Part shown: positions 6,604-15,091 of the stretch, in pieces
Numbering within the stretch: position 1 is the stretch's first letter
Layout of the letters: each line of letters begins with the position of its first letter
Source: W0P28-013 sp963659365
GTDB lineage: Bacteria > Bacteroidota > Bacteroidia > Bacteroidales > Paludibacteraceae
Direction: 5' to 3'
DNA: 23,024 bases
NCBI GenBank assembly: GCA_963659365.1
Contig: CAVKTI010000041.1
Location: 1 to 23,024, forward strand
Position numbers and translations under genes: made by a program
Notes under the pieces: model-generated
Seen by the model: the letters and a program-made list of their open reading frames with translations, nothing else
The model's database searches: none
Told to the model about the DNA's origin: nothing

Positions 6604-9600
6604 GCTAATTTTTCGAAGATTTCCCACGCTTCGTTTACCGATTCTATGGGCGAAAACGCGGCAAAGCGTTTGCCGTCGCGCTCGCCGAGGCGTGCACGCG
6701 TTGGGTTTTCGCTGATGCAGTTTATTAGCCGTTGGAACGCTTCGGATTGGTAGTAGGGCGAGCGGTCGTTGGCAATCAGATAGAGTGTCATACGGCCATT
6801 TTTTAGTGTCAAACGCTCGATGCCGTTCTGCACCGCCAGCCAACGCAGCCGCAGCAGGCGCATCAGGTCGGCGGCTTCGGGCGGAATCGGGCCAAAACGG
6901 TCGATAAGTCGGCTCTCGAACGCCTGCAACGCCTGCTCGTCGGTGATGTTGTCCAGTTCGCGGTAGAGCGTCATGCGCTCCGACACATTGGCGATATAGT
7001 CGGCTGGGAACGCCACATCTAAATCGCATTCTACCTGACATTCAAGCACATAGGTGCGGCGTTGGGGCGTGTCGGCACACAATTCGGGGAACTCATCGTT
7101 GCGCAATTCCTGCATGGCTTCGTTCAGAATTTTCTGATAAGTTTCGTAGCCCAAATCGGCGATGAAACCGCTCTGTTCGGCACCGAGCATATTGCCCGCG
7201 CCACGAATATCGAGGTCTTGCATGGCGATGTTGAAACCGCTGCCAAGGTCGGCAAAAGTTTCGATGGCTTGCAAGCGTCGGCGTGCGTCGTCGGTAATCT
7301 CTTTTGCTGGCGGCGCAATGAGATAGCAGTAGGCCTTGCGGTTGCTGCGCCCCACGCGCCCACGCAGTTGGTGCAGGTCGCTGAGCCCAAACAGGTGCGC
7401 CTTGTTCACAATAATCGTGTTCACATTTGGCATATCGATGCCCGATTCCACCACCGTAGTGGCAATCAGCACATCGTAGTCGTAGTTGATGAAATCGACC
7501 ACAATCTCTTCCAAATCGGTGGGCGGCATCTGTCCGTGCGCCACTGCGATGCGTGCGTCGGGGACGAGTTTTTTCAGTTTGTCGGCCAGTAAGTAGATGT
7601 TTTGTATGCGGTTGTTGATGACAAACACTTGTCCGTTGCGGTTCATCTCGCGCGTGATGGCTTCGCGGATAATTGCGTCGTCCCACTCCAAAACTTCGGT
7701 TAGTACTGGGTAGCGGTTGGGCGGCGGTGTGTTGATGATGCTCAAATCGCGTGCGCCCATCAGCGAAAATTGCAGCGTGCGTGGAATCGGCGTGGCGGTC
7801 AGCGTGAGCGTATCGACATTGATTTTCAACTGTTTGAGCCGCTCTTTGGTCGAAACGCCAAATTTTTGCTCTTCGTCGATGATGAGCAATCCGAGGTCTT
7901 TGAACACAATCTCTTTGCCAATCAAGCGGTGTGTGCCGACCAAAATGTCGATCTCTCCGTTGCGCAGTTGCGTGCTTATCTCTTTCACCTGTTTGGCCGT
8001 TTTGGCGCGACTCAAGTACTCCACTTTCACAGGAAAATCGTGCAGTCGCTCGCTGAAAGTTTTGTAGTGTTGCAGTGCCAGCACGGTGGTCGGCACCAGC
8101 ACAGCCACCTGTTTGCCGTCGTTCACGGCTTTGAAGGCGGCGCGAATTGCCACTTCGGTTTTGCCAAAACCCACATCGCCGCACACCAAGCGGTCCATCG
8201 GCCGTTCCGACTCCATATCGTGTTTGATGTCGGCGGTGGCTTTTTGTTGGTCGGGCGTGTCTTCGTACAGAAACGAGGCTTCGAGTTCGTGTTGCAGATA
8301 GCCGTCGGGCGAGTAGGCGAACCCTTTTTGCGCAGCCCGTTGCGAATAGAGTTTTATCAGGTCGCGGGCAATATCTTTGACCTTGCTTTTAGTGCGCTCT
8401 TTCAGGCGTTCCCATGTGCCAGTTCCGAGTTTGTTGATGCGCGGTTCTTCGCCCTCTTTGCTCTTGTATTTCGATATGCGGTGCAGCGCGTGAATGCTGA
8501 CAAAAATGATGTCGTTGTCCTTGTAAATCAGTTTGATAACCTCTTGTGGCTTGCCATTTACAAGGGTAGTTTGCAGGCCGCCAAACACGCCCACGCCGTG
8601 GTCGATATGCACCACATAGTCGCCCACTTTGAACTGATTGAGTTCTTTCAGTGTCATCGCCACTTTGCTGGCGCGCGCCACATCGCTCCGCAGCGTGAAT
8701 TTGTGGAAACGGTCGAAAATTTGGTGGTCGGTGAGGCAGCAGAGCCGCATATCGTGGTCGATAAAGCCCTCGTGTACGGTTTTCAGAATGGGCGTGAAGG
8801 CGATTTTTTCGCCCCGCTCATCGAAAATGGCGGCGATACGGTCGGTCTGTTTTTTGCTGTCGCTGGCGATGTAAATGGCGTAACCGTCGGCGGTGTATTG
8901 CGTCAGTTGCGACGATACCAAATCGAAATTTTTGTGGAAAATCGGCTGCGGTGCCGTGCGAAAATCGATGTTTTCGCCGCTGAAATAGCCTTTGCCTATC
9001 TCGATGGTGCGAAACTGCTCGACTTGCGCCAGCAGGTCGTCGCCTGTGGCAAGATGTGCGTCGAGTGTGGGCGTGTTGTCGGCTGCGTTGGCTTTCACCA
9101 GTGCGTCGTCGTAGAGTTGGTTGGCGCGCTCGCGCAGCCAGCGGAAACTGTTGGCGCACAAAATGGTGTCGTTGTGCATAAATTCGAGCAGCGTAACCTG
9201 TTCGCCCCGAATCGTCTGCATATCGGGAATGATGGCGATTTGCGTCTGCTCCTCGATAGAGAGTTGTTTTTCGATGTCGAAGGTGCGAATACTCTCGATT
9301 TCATCGCCAAAAAAGTCGATGCGGTAGGGCAGTTCGTTGGTGTACGAAAAAATATCGACAATGCTGCCGCGCACCGAAAATTGTCCCGGTTCGTACACAA
9401 AATCGACGGCTTCGTAGCCAAACTGTTCGAGCGTTTCGGCGAGTGTTTCGCTGTCGATGGCAGCACCTTTTGCCAAATTGAGGCGGTTGCTGTCGAAAGT
9501 CGATGGCGGCACCACTTTTTCCGTCAGCGCATCGGGATAGGTTACCACAATGCAGGGCTCGGCGCTTTGCAGATGGTTGAGCGTGTCGGCGCGCAAAATC

Positions 9601-9905
9601 TCGTTGGCAGCGTCGGTTGTGTTGCGTTTGTGTGCATTTTTGTAAGCGGTCGAAAAGAATGCAACGCGCTCTTTATCAAATAGTTGCGATAGGTCGTGGT
9701 AGAAATAGCCCGCCGATTCTTCGTCGTCGAGAATGGCGCAGATGTTTTGCCCTGTTTTTTGCAACAGAGCCGCCACCGTCAGGGCTTTGGCAGAGCAGAG
9801 CAGACCGCTCACCGTTGCGTGTTGCCCAGTGCCGCGCATCCATTCTGCCAATTTTGCGATTTGCGGGTGTTGGCTATAAATCTCGATAAATTCGCTTAAA
9901 AGCAT
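6600..9905 (-). CDS. mfd: Transcription-repair coupling factor Mfd
   Basis: Mfd removes RNA polymerase stalled at DNA lesions and recruits UvrA. The 1101-aa product has the full family layout: N-terminal UvrB-like region (1-340, with YEPGQFSVRGSIVDIF at 171-186), the RNA polymerase-interaction domain (VGDYVVHIDHGVGVF, 427-441) and a RecG-like translocase. Motifs are Walker A GDVGFGKTE (576-584), DEEQ (677-680), TATPIPRT (703-710) and QLRGRVGRS (846-854). The C-terminal TRCF domain follows. The chosen start is ATG at 9905-9903 (MLLSEFIEIY). It overlaps the permease stop by one base (TGATG), and the 21 extra residues of the longer open frame lie in that upstream gene. The gene is translationally coupled at both ends. 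Confidence 0.97.
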   Translation of the reverse strand: MLLSEFIEIYSQHPQIAKLAEWMRGTGQHATVSGLLCSAKALTVAALLQKTGQNICAILDDEESAGYFYHDLSQLFDKERVAFFSTAYKNAHKRNTTDAANEILRADTLNHLQSAEPCIVVTYPDALTEKVVPPSTFDSNRLNLAKGAAIDSETLAETLEQFGYEAVDFVYEPGQFSVRGSIVDIFSYTNELPYRIDFFGDEIESIRTFDIEKQLSIEEQTQIAIIPDMQTIRGEQVTLLEFMHNDTILCANSFRWLRERANQLYDDALVKANAADNTPTLDAHLATGDDLLAQVEQFRTIEIGKGYFSGENIDFRTAPQPIFHKNFDLVSSQLTQYTADGYAIYIASDSKKQTDRIAAIFDERGEKIAFTPILKTVHEGFIDHDMRLCCLTDHQIFDRFHKFTLRSDVARASKVAMTLKELNQFKVGDYVVHIDHGVGVFGGLQTTLVNGKPQEVIKLIYKDNDIIFVSIHALHRISKYKSKEGEEPRINKLGTGTWERLKERTKSKVKDIARDLIKLYSQRAAQKGFAYSPDGYLQHELEASFLYEDTPDQQKATADIKHDMESERPMDRLVCGDVGFGKTEVAIRAAFKAVNDGKQVAVLVPTTVLALQHYKTFSERLHDFPVKVEYLSRAKTAKQVKEISTQLRNGEIDILVGTHRLIGKEIVFKDLGLLIIDEEQKFGVSTKERLKQLKINVDTLTLTATPIPRTLQFSLMGARDLSIINTPPPNRYPVLTEVLEWDDAIIREAITREMNRNGQVFVINNRIQNIYLLADKLKKLVPDARIAVAHGQMPPTDLEEIVVDFINYDYDVLIATTVVESGIDMPNVNTIIVNKAHLFGLSDLHQLRGRVGRSNRKAYCYLIAPPAKEITDDARRRLQAIETFADLGSGFNIAMQDLDIRGAGNMLGAEQSGFIADLGYETYQKILNEAMQELRNDEFPELCADTPQRRTYVLECQVECDLDVAFPADYIANVSERMTLYRELDNITDEQALQAFESRLIDRFGPIPPEAADLMRLLRLRWLAVQNGIERLTLKNGRMTLYLIANDRSPYYQSEAFQRLINCISENPTRARLGERDGKRFAAFSPIESVNEAWEIFEKLA

Positions 9906-10981
9906 CACTTCGGGGCTTTGTAGTAGAGGAGCAGACCGACCGCCAAAAAGAGCAGATTTGGCAGCCAAACGGCCAACAGCGGATTCATGCTGCCAGCGAT
10001 AGAGAGTTGGCTCGAAAATGTGGTGAACAAGATGTAGAGCGCGCTCAGCGTGAGGCCAATGCCGATGTTCATACCCATGCCGCCGCGCACTTTACGGCTC
10101 GAAAGCGACACGCCGATGAGCGTCAGAATCAGTGCCGAAAGCGGTGTAGAGTAGCGTTTATGGTATTCGTCCTCGAACGCCTGCGTGTTGCCCAAACCGC
10201 GCTCCTTGCGTTTTTCGATGTAGCGGTAGAGGTGCGGCGTACTCATCTGCGCCGCCTCTTTGGCGGTGATGAAAAAGTCGGCGGGATCCATCTGAATGAC
10301 CGTGTCGAGCGATTCGCCCCGATTGATATGCTCGTACATGCCATCGAAATTGCGAATCAGGTAGTTTTTCACCGTCCAATGATAGAGCGAATCCATCACA
10401 ATTTCTTGCGCTGTGAGGCGCGAAACGAGCGTTTTCCCATCGAATTTTTCGAGCGAAAACGAGCGTCCTTTCGAGGTAGCCTCTTCGTAACGCCCAAGGT
10501 AAACGATAATGCCCGGCTCAATCTCCATCTGCACATTGCGCGCCACATCAGATTTGAATTTCGACACATATTTATCCTCGAACTCCAAGCGCACGCGGTT
10601 GGCTGGTGGAATCACAAAACTCATCAGCACAAACGAAAAAAGTGCGATGAAACCAGCCGAAACCATATATGGGCGCATCAAGCGGCGGAAACTCATGCCG
10701 CCCGCCAACATGGCGATAATTTCGCTGTTGTTTGCCAGTTTCGATGTGAAAAATATGACCGAAATGAACGCAAACAGCGGCGTAAACATATTGGTGAAAA
10801 ACGGAATGAAATTCAAATAGTAGTCGAAAACAATCGCTTTGATTGGCGCATTGGTCTCCATAAAATCATCGACCTTTTCGGTGAAGTCGAAAATGACGGA
10901 TATACTGATAATCAGCACAATAGACAATGCAAATGTGCCGAGATACTTTTTGATAATATACCAATCGAGGTGCTTTAACAT
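9905..10981 (-). CDS. LptF/LptG family LPS-export permease (short form)
   Basis: This 358-aa inner-membrane permease belongs to the YjgP/YjgQ family. With LptB it forms the ABC transporter that extracts lipopolysaccharide toward the LptC-A-D bridge. Three membrane segments lie near residues 12-32, 60-80 and 100-125. The motif IAMLAGGMSFRRLMRPY is the coupling-helix region that contacts LptB. A periplasmic beta-jellyroll follows (about 130-270), then three C-terminal helices. The length is that of E. coli LptF and LptG; which of the two it represents cannot be decided here. A second, longer member lies upstream in the same strand set. The stop overlaps the mfd start. Confidence 0.88.
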   Translation of the reverse strand: MLKHLDWYIIKKYLGTFALSIVLIISISVIFDFTEKVDDFMETNAPIKAIVFDYYLNFIPFFTNMFTPLFAFISVIFFTSKLANNSEIIAMLAGGMSFRRLMRPYMVSAGFIALFSFVLMSFVIPPANRVRLEFEDKYVSKFKSDVARNVQMEIEPGIIVYLGRYEEATSKGRSFSLEKFDGKTLVSRLTAQEIVMDSLYHWTVKNYLIRNFDGMYEHINRGESLDTVIQMDPADFFITAKEAAQMSTPHLYRYIEKRKERGLGNTQAFEDEYHKRYSTPLSALILTLIGVSLSSRKVRGGMGMNIGIGLTLSALYILFTTFSSQLSIAGSMNPLLAVWLPNLLFLAVGLLLYYKAPK

Positions 10982-11196
10982 TGAAGAATTTCAAATTTCA
11001 AAATTTCAAATTTCAGAGTTTCAAGTTTCAGGAGTTTTTGGTAGCCGAAACGCCGCAATTATTGTTCATTTTTCATTATTTATTGTTAATTTTGAAGAAA
11101 AATTCCTCACTCCTAATTCCTAACTCCTCATTCAAAATTCACTTCTCACTTCTAACTTCTCACTTCTAACTTCTAACTTCTCACTGCTCACTAAAT
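10982..11196. repeat. Repeat-filled gap between tgt and the short permease gene
   Basis: There is no coding potential. In plus orientation it holds a TTTCAAATTTCAAA array (10988-11032), then TTGGTAGCCGAAACGCCGCA (from 11038, also at 21129 with small changes), then TTATTGTTCATT units. A CTTCTAACTTCTCACTTC array runs from about 11142 to 11188. No TAnnTTTG promoter for the minus strand was found, so the permease gene is probably transcribed from upstream through tgt. Confidence 0.7.
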
Positions 11197-12327
11197 TTAG
11201 AGTCTTCGCATTACGCGGACGACCATCTCCTTTTTCCATGCGGCAAAATCGCCGTTGAGAATGTGCTGCCGTGCTTCGCCTACGAGCCACAGATAGAACG
11301 CCAAATTGTGAATCGATGCTATCTGCATGGCCAGCAGTTCGCCTGCCACAAACAGGTGGCGCAGGTAGGCTTTGGTGTAGGCCTGATCGACAAAACAGTC
11401 GCTTTCGGCATCTATCGGACTGAAATCGTGCGCCCATTTCTGGTTTTTCATGTTCATAATGCCGTTGCGTGTGAAGAGCATACCGTTGCGGCCGTTGCGT
11501 GTGGGCATTACGCAGTCGAACATATCCACGCCGCGTGCGATGCCCTCCAAAATGTTGGCTGGCGTGCCTACGCCCATCAGGTAGCGTGGGCGGTCGGTGG
11601 GCAAAATGGCGTTCACCACCTCAATCATCTCGTACATTTTTTCGGTTGGCTCGCCCACCGCCAGTCCGCCAATGGCGTAGCCTTCGCGGTTTTGCGCTTT
11701 GGTAAATTCGGCCGAGGCACGGCGCAAATCGGGATAGACACAGCCCTGCACAATCGGGAAAAATGTCTGCTTGTAGCCATATTTTGGCGCAGTTTCGTCG
11801 AAACGCTTCAAGCCGCGCTCCAACCAGCGGTGCGTGCGCTCCATCGACTCTTTGGCGTAGCGGTAGTCGGCAGTGCCGGGCGTACATTCGTCGAACGCCA
11901 TCATGATGTCGGCCCCGATGGTGCGCTGCGTATTCACCACATTTTCGGGCGTAAACAGATGTCGCGACCCATCGATGTGCGAGTTGAACAGCACGCCTTC
12001 CTCTTTCATCTTGCGTGTGCCAGCCAGCGAAAACACCTGAAAACCGCCGCTATCGGTCAGTATGGGGCGATTCCAGCCGTTGAATTTGTGCAGACCGCCC
12101 GCCTCTTCGAGAATTTGCAGGCCAGGGCGCAAATAGAGATGGTAGGTGTTGCCCAAAATGATTTGCGCTTTGATGTCGTCGCGCAGTTCGCGCTGGTGCA
12201 CCGCCTTCACCGAAGCACAGGTCCCCACAGGCATAAAAATGGGTGTCTCTATCGTGCCGTGGTCGGTGGTGATTTTGCCCGCCCGTGCCGCCGTGTGTGT
12301 ATCGATATGTTGAAGCGCAAAGTCCAT
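11197..12327 (-). CDS. tgt: tRNA-guanine transglycosylase (queuosine pathway)
   Basis: Tgt exchanges guanine-34 for preQ1 in tRNAs with GUN anticodons. The 376-aa product is a full-length bacterial enzyme. Visible features are the general-base D92 in TDSGGFQVFS, the substrate-pocket GGLAVGEP (220-227), YLMGVGTP (249-256), and the nucleophile D271 in GVDMFDCVMPTRNGRNG. In the zinc region, E. coli ligands C302, C304, C307 and H333 correspond to S309, C311, D314 and H340, so two of the three cysteines are absent. From memory, other Bacteroidetes Tgt proteins also deviate here, so this may be a lineage trait. It lies between two LptF/G permease genes, a neighbourhood I recall as common in the phylum. 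A composite repeat ends 6 nt upstream of its ATG. Confidence 0.96.
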   Translation of the reverse strand: MDFALQHIDTHTAARAGKITTDHGTIETPIFMPVGTCASVKAVHQRELRDDIKAQIILGNTYHLYLRPGLQILEEAGGLHKFNGWNRPILTDSGGFQVFSLAGTRKMKEEGVLFNSHIDGSRHLFTPENVVNTQRTIGADIMMAFDECTPGTADYRYAKESMERTHRWLERGLKRFDETAPKYGYKQTFFPIVQGCVYPDLRRASAEFTKAQNREGYAIGGLAVGEPTEKMYEMIEVVNAILPTDRPRYLMGVGTPANILEGIARGVDMFDCVMPTRNGRNGMLFTRNGIMNMKNQKWAHDFSPIDAESDCFVDQAYTKAYLRHLFVAGELLAMQIASIHNLAFYLWLVGEARQHILNGDFAAWKKEMVVRVMRRL

Positions 12328-12332
12328 TCCTA

Positions 12333-12427
12333 TTTAGTGTGAAGGTGTGAAGGTGAGAAAGTGAAAAAGTGAGAAAGTAGGGACGCACCGCATGCGTCCG
12401 TTTCTCGTGCTACGCACTGTTTCTGTG
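12333..12427 (-). repeat. Composite intergenic repeat, copy 2 (minus orientation)
   Basis: Read on the minus strand: a CACAGAAACAG...GAGAAAC unit (12427-12400), a GGACGCA/TGCGTCC palindrome (12399-12381), CTAC, then a CTTTCAC-type array reaching 12333. The first 51 nt (12427-12377) differ from 16384-16434 at five positions. It lies immediately upstream of tgt and points the same way as tgt. The rest of the gap (12428-12505) is TTTGAAGATT-type low-complexity sequence. Confidence 0.85.
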
Positions 12428-12447
12428 TTTCTAAGTTTCTATATTGA

Positions 12448-12480
12448 TTTGAAGATTTGAAAATTTGAAGATTATTTTTG
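12448..12480 (+). promoter_or_regulatory. Candidate promoter reading into the 3' end of the long permease gene (antisense)
   Basis: TTTG (12448-12451), a 21-nt spacer and TATTTTTG (12473-12480) fit the phylum consensus on the plus strand. No plus-strand gene follows; a transcript would be antisense to the permease. It may be chance in AT-rich repeat sequence. Confidence 0.25.
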
Positions 12481-12505
12481 CCAATGTGTTAAACTTATCA
12501 ACTCA

Positions 12506-13987
12506 TCAACTTTTCAACGACCGTCCACGAATTCTCTTCTTCACTTTTGCCAAAAACAGTTTGTAGGCATCGGCGTTGAAGAGTGCCGAGTCGGTGGCGG
12601 CTTTGTAGGTGAGGAATATGCCGATGGGCAGCAGCACGGCCGAACTCAGCCACATGCCTTGCCACACTTCCCACACGCCTTCGCGCGCCATCTTTTGTCC
12701 TGTGGTGTCGATAATGTAGTAGATGATGAAAAATGCGACCGAAATCACCACAGGCAAGCCTAGTCCGCCCTTGCGCACAATGGCTCCGAGCGGCGCACCG
12801 ATAAAGAAAAATATCAGGCAGGCAAACGACAGCGTGAATTTGCGGTGCCACTCTACATCGTGCCGAATGTAAAAATCGCTCATCTCTTCGATCACGGCGC
12901 GGCGGTACTCCACATCGTTCATCACCGTGCGGGCGCGACTTTCGGCATTCTGAATCACGCGCTGCATCTCCTCTTGCGATAGGCTCGCAAAGAGCGAATC
13001 GGCATTGAGCGTTTTTGGTGTGGCGGCGGTCGGTGCAGCGGCCATTTTTTCCAACTCTTGCTCCGAATAACTCTGCCCGAAATACTTGCGCGTGGTCATC
13101 TCGGTGGCAAAAAGGTTGCGTGTCGAGTCGCGCAGATGCTCCACCGAATCGATGTCGTGGGTGAGCCGCACAATGTTTTTGCTGATATGCTGATTGTCGA
13201 GCATCGACTCGTCCATGCGGTTGAAATTGGCATCGAAATCGATCAAAATCTCCTTTTCGGCAAATGTTTCGCGGCGATAGGGAATGTTGCCGCTTCCGCC
13301 TATCTGTTGCCTGTCCAGATTTTCGAACGATTCGCCGTTGTAGAGCGTCAGTTTCAGATTCATCTTGTCGGCGGTGAGGCGTATGTAGGCCGAATCGGCA
13401 GTGGTTACCGAGGCGTTGTCGAAGCCGTTGGAGTAGTCGTAAATCATCAGATTTTCCAAACGCCCAGTGCGGTTGTCGCGGTTGCGCACATAGATGTTCC
13501 ACCCCTGAATGCCCGAATAAAATTCGCCCACAGGAATCTCCAATTCAGGCGATTTTTGGCGAATAGAGAACATCAGCGACCACATTTTGCGCTGCGCATA
13601 CGGAATTACATTGTTCGAAAAGAAAAATCCGCCGATGCAGACGAAAGCAATGAAAATGGTGAGCGACTGCATGATGCGAAACAGCGAAATGCCCGCCGAT
13701 TTCATCGCCAAAAGTTCGAGACTTTCGCCCAAATTGCCGAAAGTCATGAGCGAAGCCAGCAAAATGGCGAGCGGCAACGCCAGCGGCACCGAAGTGAGCG
13801 AGGTGTAGAAGAAAAACTCCATCATCACACCGAGCGGCAAGCCTTTGCCCACAAAATCGTTGATGTGAAGCCACAAAAACTGCATCACCACGATGAACAG
13901 ACAGATGAAAAATGTCGCACAAAGCAGTTGAATGAATGTTGTGAACAGATACCGATCGATATGTTTTATGTGTAGCGGATTTCTCAT
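12506..13987 (-). CDS. LptF/LptG family LPS-export permease (long form)
   Basis: This 493-aa inner-membrane protein is the second YjgP/YjgQ family member of the window and the likely partner of the 358-aa permease in the LPS exporter. Membrane segments occur near 17-40, 55-85 and 105-128. The coupling-helix region is LELLAMKSAGISLFRIMQ. A long periplasmic part (about 130-395) combines the beta-jellyroll with an extra segment rich in alanine and acidic residues (near 305-345). Three helices end the protein (about 396-470), followed by a basic tail. The insert accounts for its length relative to E. coli LptF/G of about 360 aa; longer versions are usual in Bacteroidetes. It is the first gene of the minus-strand cluster, with a TAnnTTTG box upstream, and is divergent from nadD. 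Confidence 0.87.
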   Translation of the reverse strand: MRNPLHIKHIDRYLFTTFIQLLCATFFICLFIVVMQFLWLHINDFVGKGLPLGVMMEFFFYTSLTSVPLALPLAILLASLMTFGNLGESLELLAMKSAGISLFRIMQSLTIFIAFVCIGGFFFSNNVIPYAQRKMWSLMFSIRQKSPELEIPVGEFYSGIQGWNIYVRNRDNRTGRLENLMIYDYSNGFDNASVTTADSAYIRLTADKMNLKLTLYNGESFENLDRQQIGGSGNIPYRRETFAEKEILIDFDANFNRMDESMLDNQHISKNIVRLTHDIDSVEHLRDSTRNLFATEMTTRKYFGQSYSEQELEKMAAAPTAATPKTLNADSLFASLSQEEMQRVIQNAESRARTVMNDVEYRRAVIEEMSDFYIRHDVEWHRKFTLSFACLIFFFIGAPLGAIVRKGGLGLPVVISVAFFIIYYIIDTTGQKMAREGVWEVWQGMWLSSAVLLPIGIFLTYKAATDSALFNADAYKLFLAKVKKRIRGRSLKS

Positions 13988-14001
13988 AAGTGTTCAATCT
14001 G

Positions 14002-14009
14002 CAAAGATA
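14002..14009 (-). promoter_or_regulatory. -7 box for the long permease gene
   Basis: TATCTTTG on the minus strand lies 15 nt before the ATG at 13987. A clear upstream TTG at the usual spacing was not found. Confidence 0.5.
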
Positions 14010-14057
14010 CAAAAAAAGCACGAAATGTTGCATGCCGACAAAAAAATGCGGCGAAAA

Positions 14058-14089
14058 TTGCGGCGCGCCGACTTTTTTGTTTAACTTTG
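14058..14089 (+). promoter_or_regulatory. Promoter of nadD
   Basis: TTG (14058-14060), a 21-nt spacer and TAACTTTG (14082-14089) lie 26 nt before the ATG. With the box at 14002-14009 this makes a compact divergent promoter region. Confidence 0.6.
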
Positions 14090-14114
14090 CATTAACAAAA
14101 ATCGTGCAAATTCG

Positions 14115-14669
14115 ATGAAAACAGGGCTTTTTTTTGGTTCGTTCAATCCCATACACAATGGGCATATCGCTCTGGCCGACTATTTTGCGCACCACGGCCT
14201 CGACGGGGTGTGGCTGGTGGTGTCGCCGCACAATCCGCTGAAAGCGACTGCCGACCTGTGGGACGACCGCACGCGGCTGCATTTGGCCGAGTTGGCCACG
14301 CACGACAAACCGCATCTGCGCATGTGCGACATCGAATTTTCGCTGCCAAAACCCAACTACACCATCGACACGCTGCGAACTCTGCGTGTGCGCTTCCCCG
14401 AACGCCAGTTTGTGCTGATAATCGGTGCCGACAACGCCGCCGTCTTCCACCGCTGGAAGCAGTGTACCGACATCCTGTCGGAATTTGAGGTGTGGGCGTA
14501 TCCGCGCGCTGGCTTTCCGTCGCAAAATGCCGATTTTCCGCAAATTCGCTTTGTCGATGCGCCGCTCTACGACCTGTCGGCCACCGAGGTGCGCCGCCGT
14601 TTGGCGCAAGGGCAGAGCATTCGTGGGCTTGTCCCCGACGCCGTGGCGGCCACCATCGAAAATCAGTAA
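14115..14669 (+). CDS. nadD: Nicotinate-nucleotide adenylyltransferase
   Basis: NadD transfers AMP from ATP to nicotinate mononucleotide, giving deamido-NAD in NAD synthesis. The 184-aa product has the nucleotidyltransferase fold: GSFNPIHNGH (8-17) with the HxGH ATP site H14/H17, substrate-site KPNYTIDTL (79-87), GADNAAVFHRWK (104-115) and SATEVRRRL (155-163). The last corresponds to the usual ISSTxIR motif, with Ala replacing the second Ser. The length is normal. It has its own promoter and is followed 2 nt later by a terminator hairpin, so it is probably monocistronic. Confidence 0.95.
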   Translation: MKTGLFFGSFNPIHNGHIALADYFAHHGLDGVWLVVSPHNPLKATADLWDDRTRLHLAELATHDKPHLRMCDIEFSLPKPNYTIDTLRTLRVRFPERQFVLIIGADNAAVFHRWKQCTDILSEFEVWAYPRAGFPSQNADFPQIRFVDAPLYDLSATEVRRRLAQGQSIRGLVPDAVAATIENQ

Positions 14670-14671
14670 GT

Positions 14672-14699
14672 AAGGAAGCGGCAAGTGCGTCCTTTTTTT
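14672..14699 (+). terminator. Intrinsic terminator after nadD
   Basis: AAGGAAGC (14672-14679) pairs with GCGTCCTT (14687-14694) with one mismatch over a 7-nt loop, within a run of seven T (14693-14699). Confidence 0.55.
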
Positions 14700-14748
14700 G
14701 TTGAAGCGTTGAATCGTTTAACTGTTGATTTGCGGATTTGGGTATTCT

Positions 14749-14853
14749 AACCCCTCCGCTTCGCTCGTCCCCTTATAAAGGGGACAGGTTCGCATCCCAG
14801 TTGGTACAGTTCTCTCCCCTTTTCAAGGGGAGCACCTGCGGAGCAGGGGTAGG
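14749..14853. repeat. Hairpin-rich MITE-like repeat
   Basis: This unit of about 105 bp is bounded by imperfect inverted ends (AACCCCTCCGC / GCGGAGCAGGGGT). It contains two internal palindromes: CCCCTTATAAAGGGG (14770-14784) and TCCCCTTTTCAAGGGGA (14815-14831). It is non-coding. The surrounding gap (14700-15021) otherwise holds ATTCAATGATTGAATAACTC-type low-complexity sequence. Confidence 0.6.
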
Positions 14854-14904
14854 ATTGGAAAATAACTCAATGATTGAATAACTCAATAATTCAATGATTC
14901 AATT

Positions 14905-14940
14905 GGCTTTTCCCCCTTCGTGGGAAACGGGAAAGGGGGC
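14905..14940 (+). repeat. C5/G5 hairpin repeat, copy 1
   Basis: GGCTTTTCCCCCTTCGTGGG followed by AAACGGGAAAGGGGGC recurs at 18590-18625 with a single base change (T to G at 14921). Confidence 0.85.
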
Positions 14941-15021
14941 TACTGCCATAACCCAAATCTACAAATCTCCTCTATTTTTGCACTTTTTAACATAAAAATT
15001 TTATTTTTCTTTGCAAAAAAG

Positions 15022-15052
15022 TTGCAAGTTTCAAAAATATCTGCTATCTTTG
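15022..15052 (+). promoter_or_regulatory. Promoter of the Fib_succ_major-type gene
   Basis: TTG (15022-15024), a 20-nt spacer and TATCTTTG (15045-15052), 39 nt before the ATG at 15092. Confidence 0.7.
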
Positions 15053-15091
15053 TGGCAAAATAATAGGTGTGAAACATTAAACCAACAGATT

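Noticed and set aside
5635..7041. 468-codon version of the GH114-like protein
   Set aside because: The first 146 residues are antisense-free but lie inside the mfd C-terminus and are low-information Arg-rich sequence. The signal peptide and the ATGA overlap place the true start at 6603.
7770..9683. 637-codon plus-strand open frame
   Set aside because: It lies wholly antisense to mfd, has no domain pattern, and is explained by the biased codon usage of mfd.
14670..15091. Search for a DGR template repeat or RT upstream of the lectin-like gene
   Set aside because: The stretch contains only the nadD terminator, hairpin repeats and the promoter; nothing resembles 15737-15890 with extra adenines.
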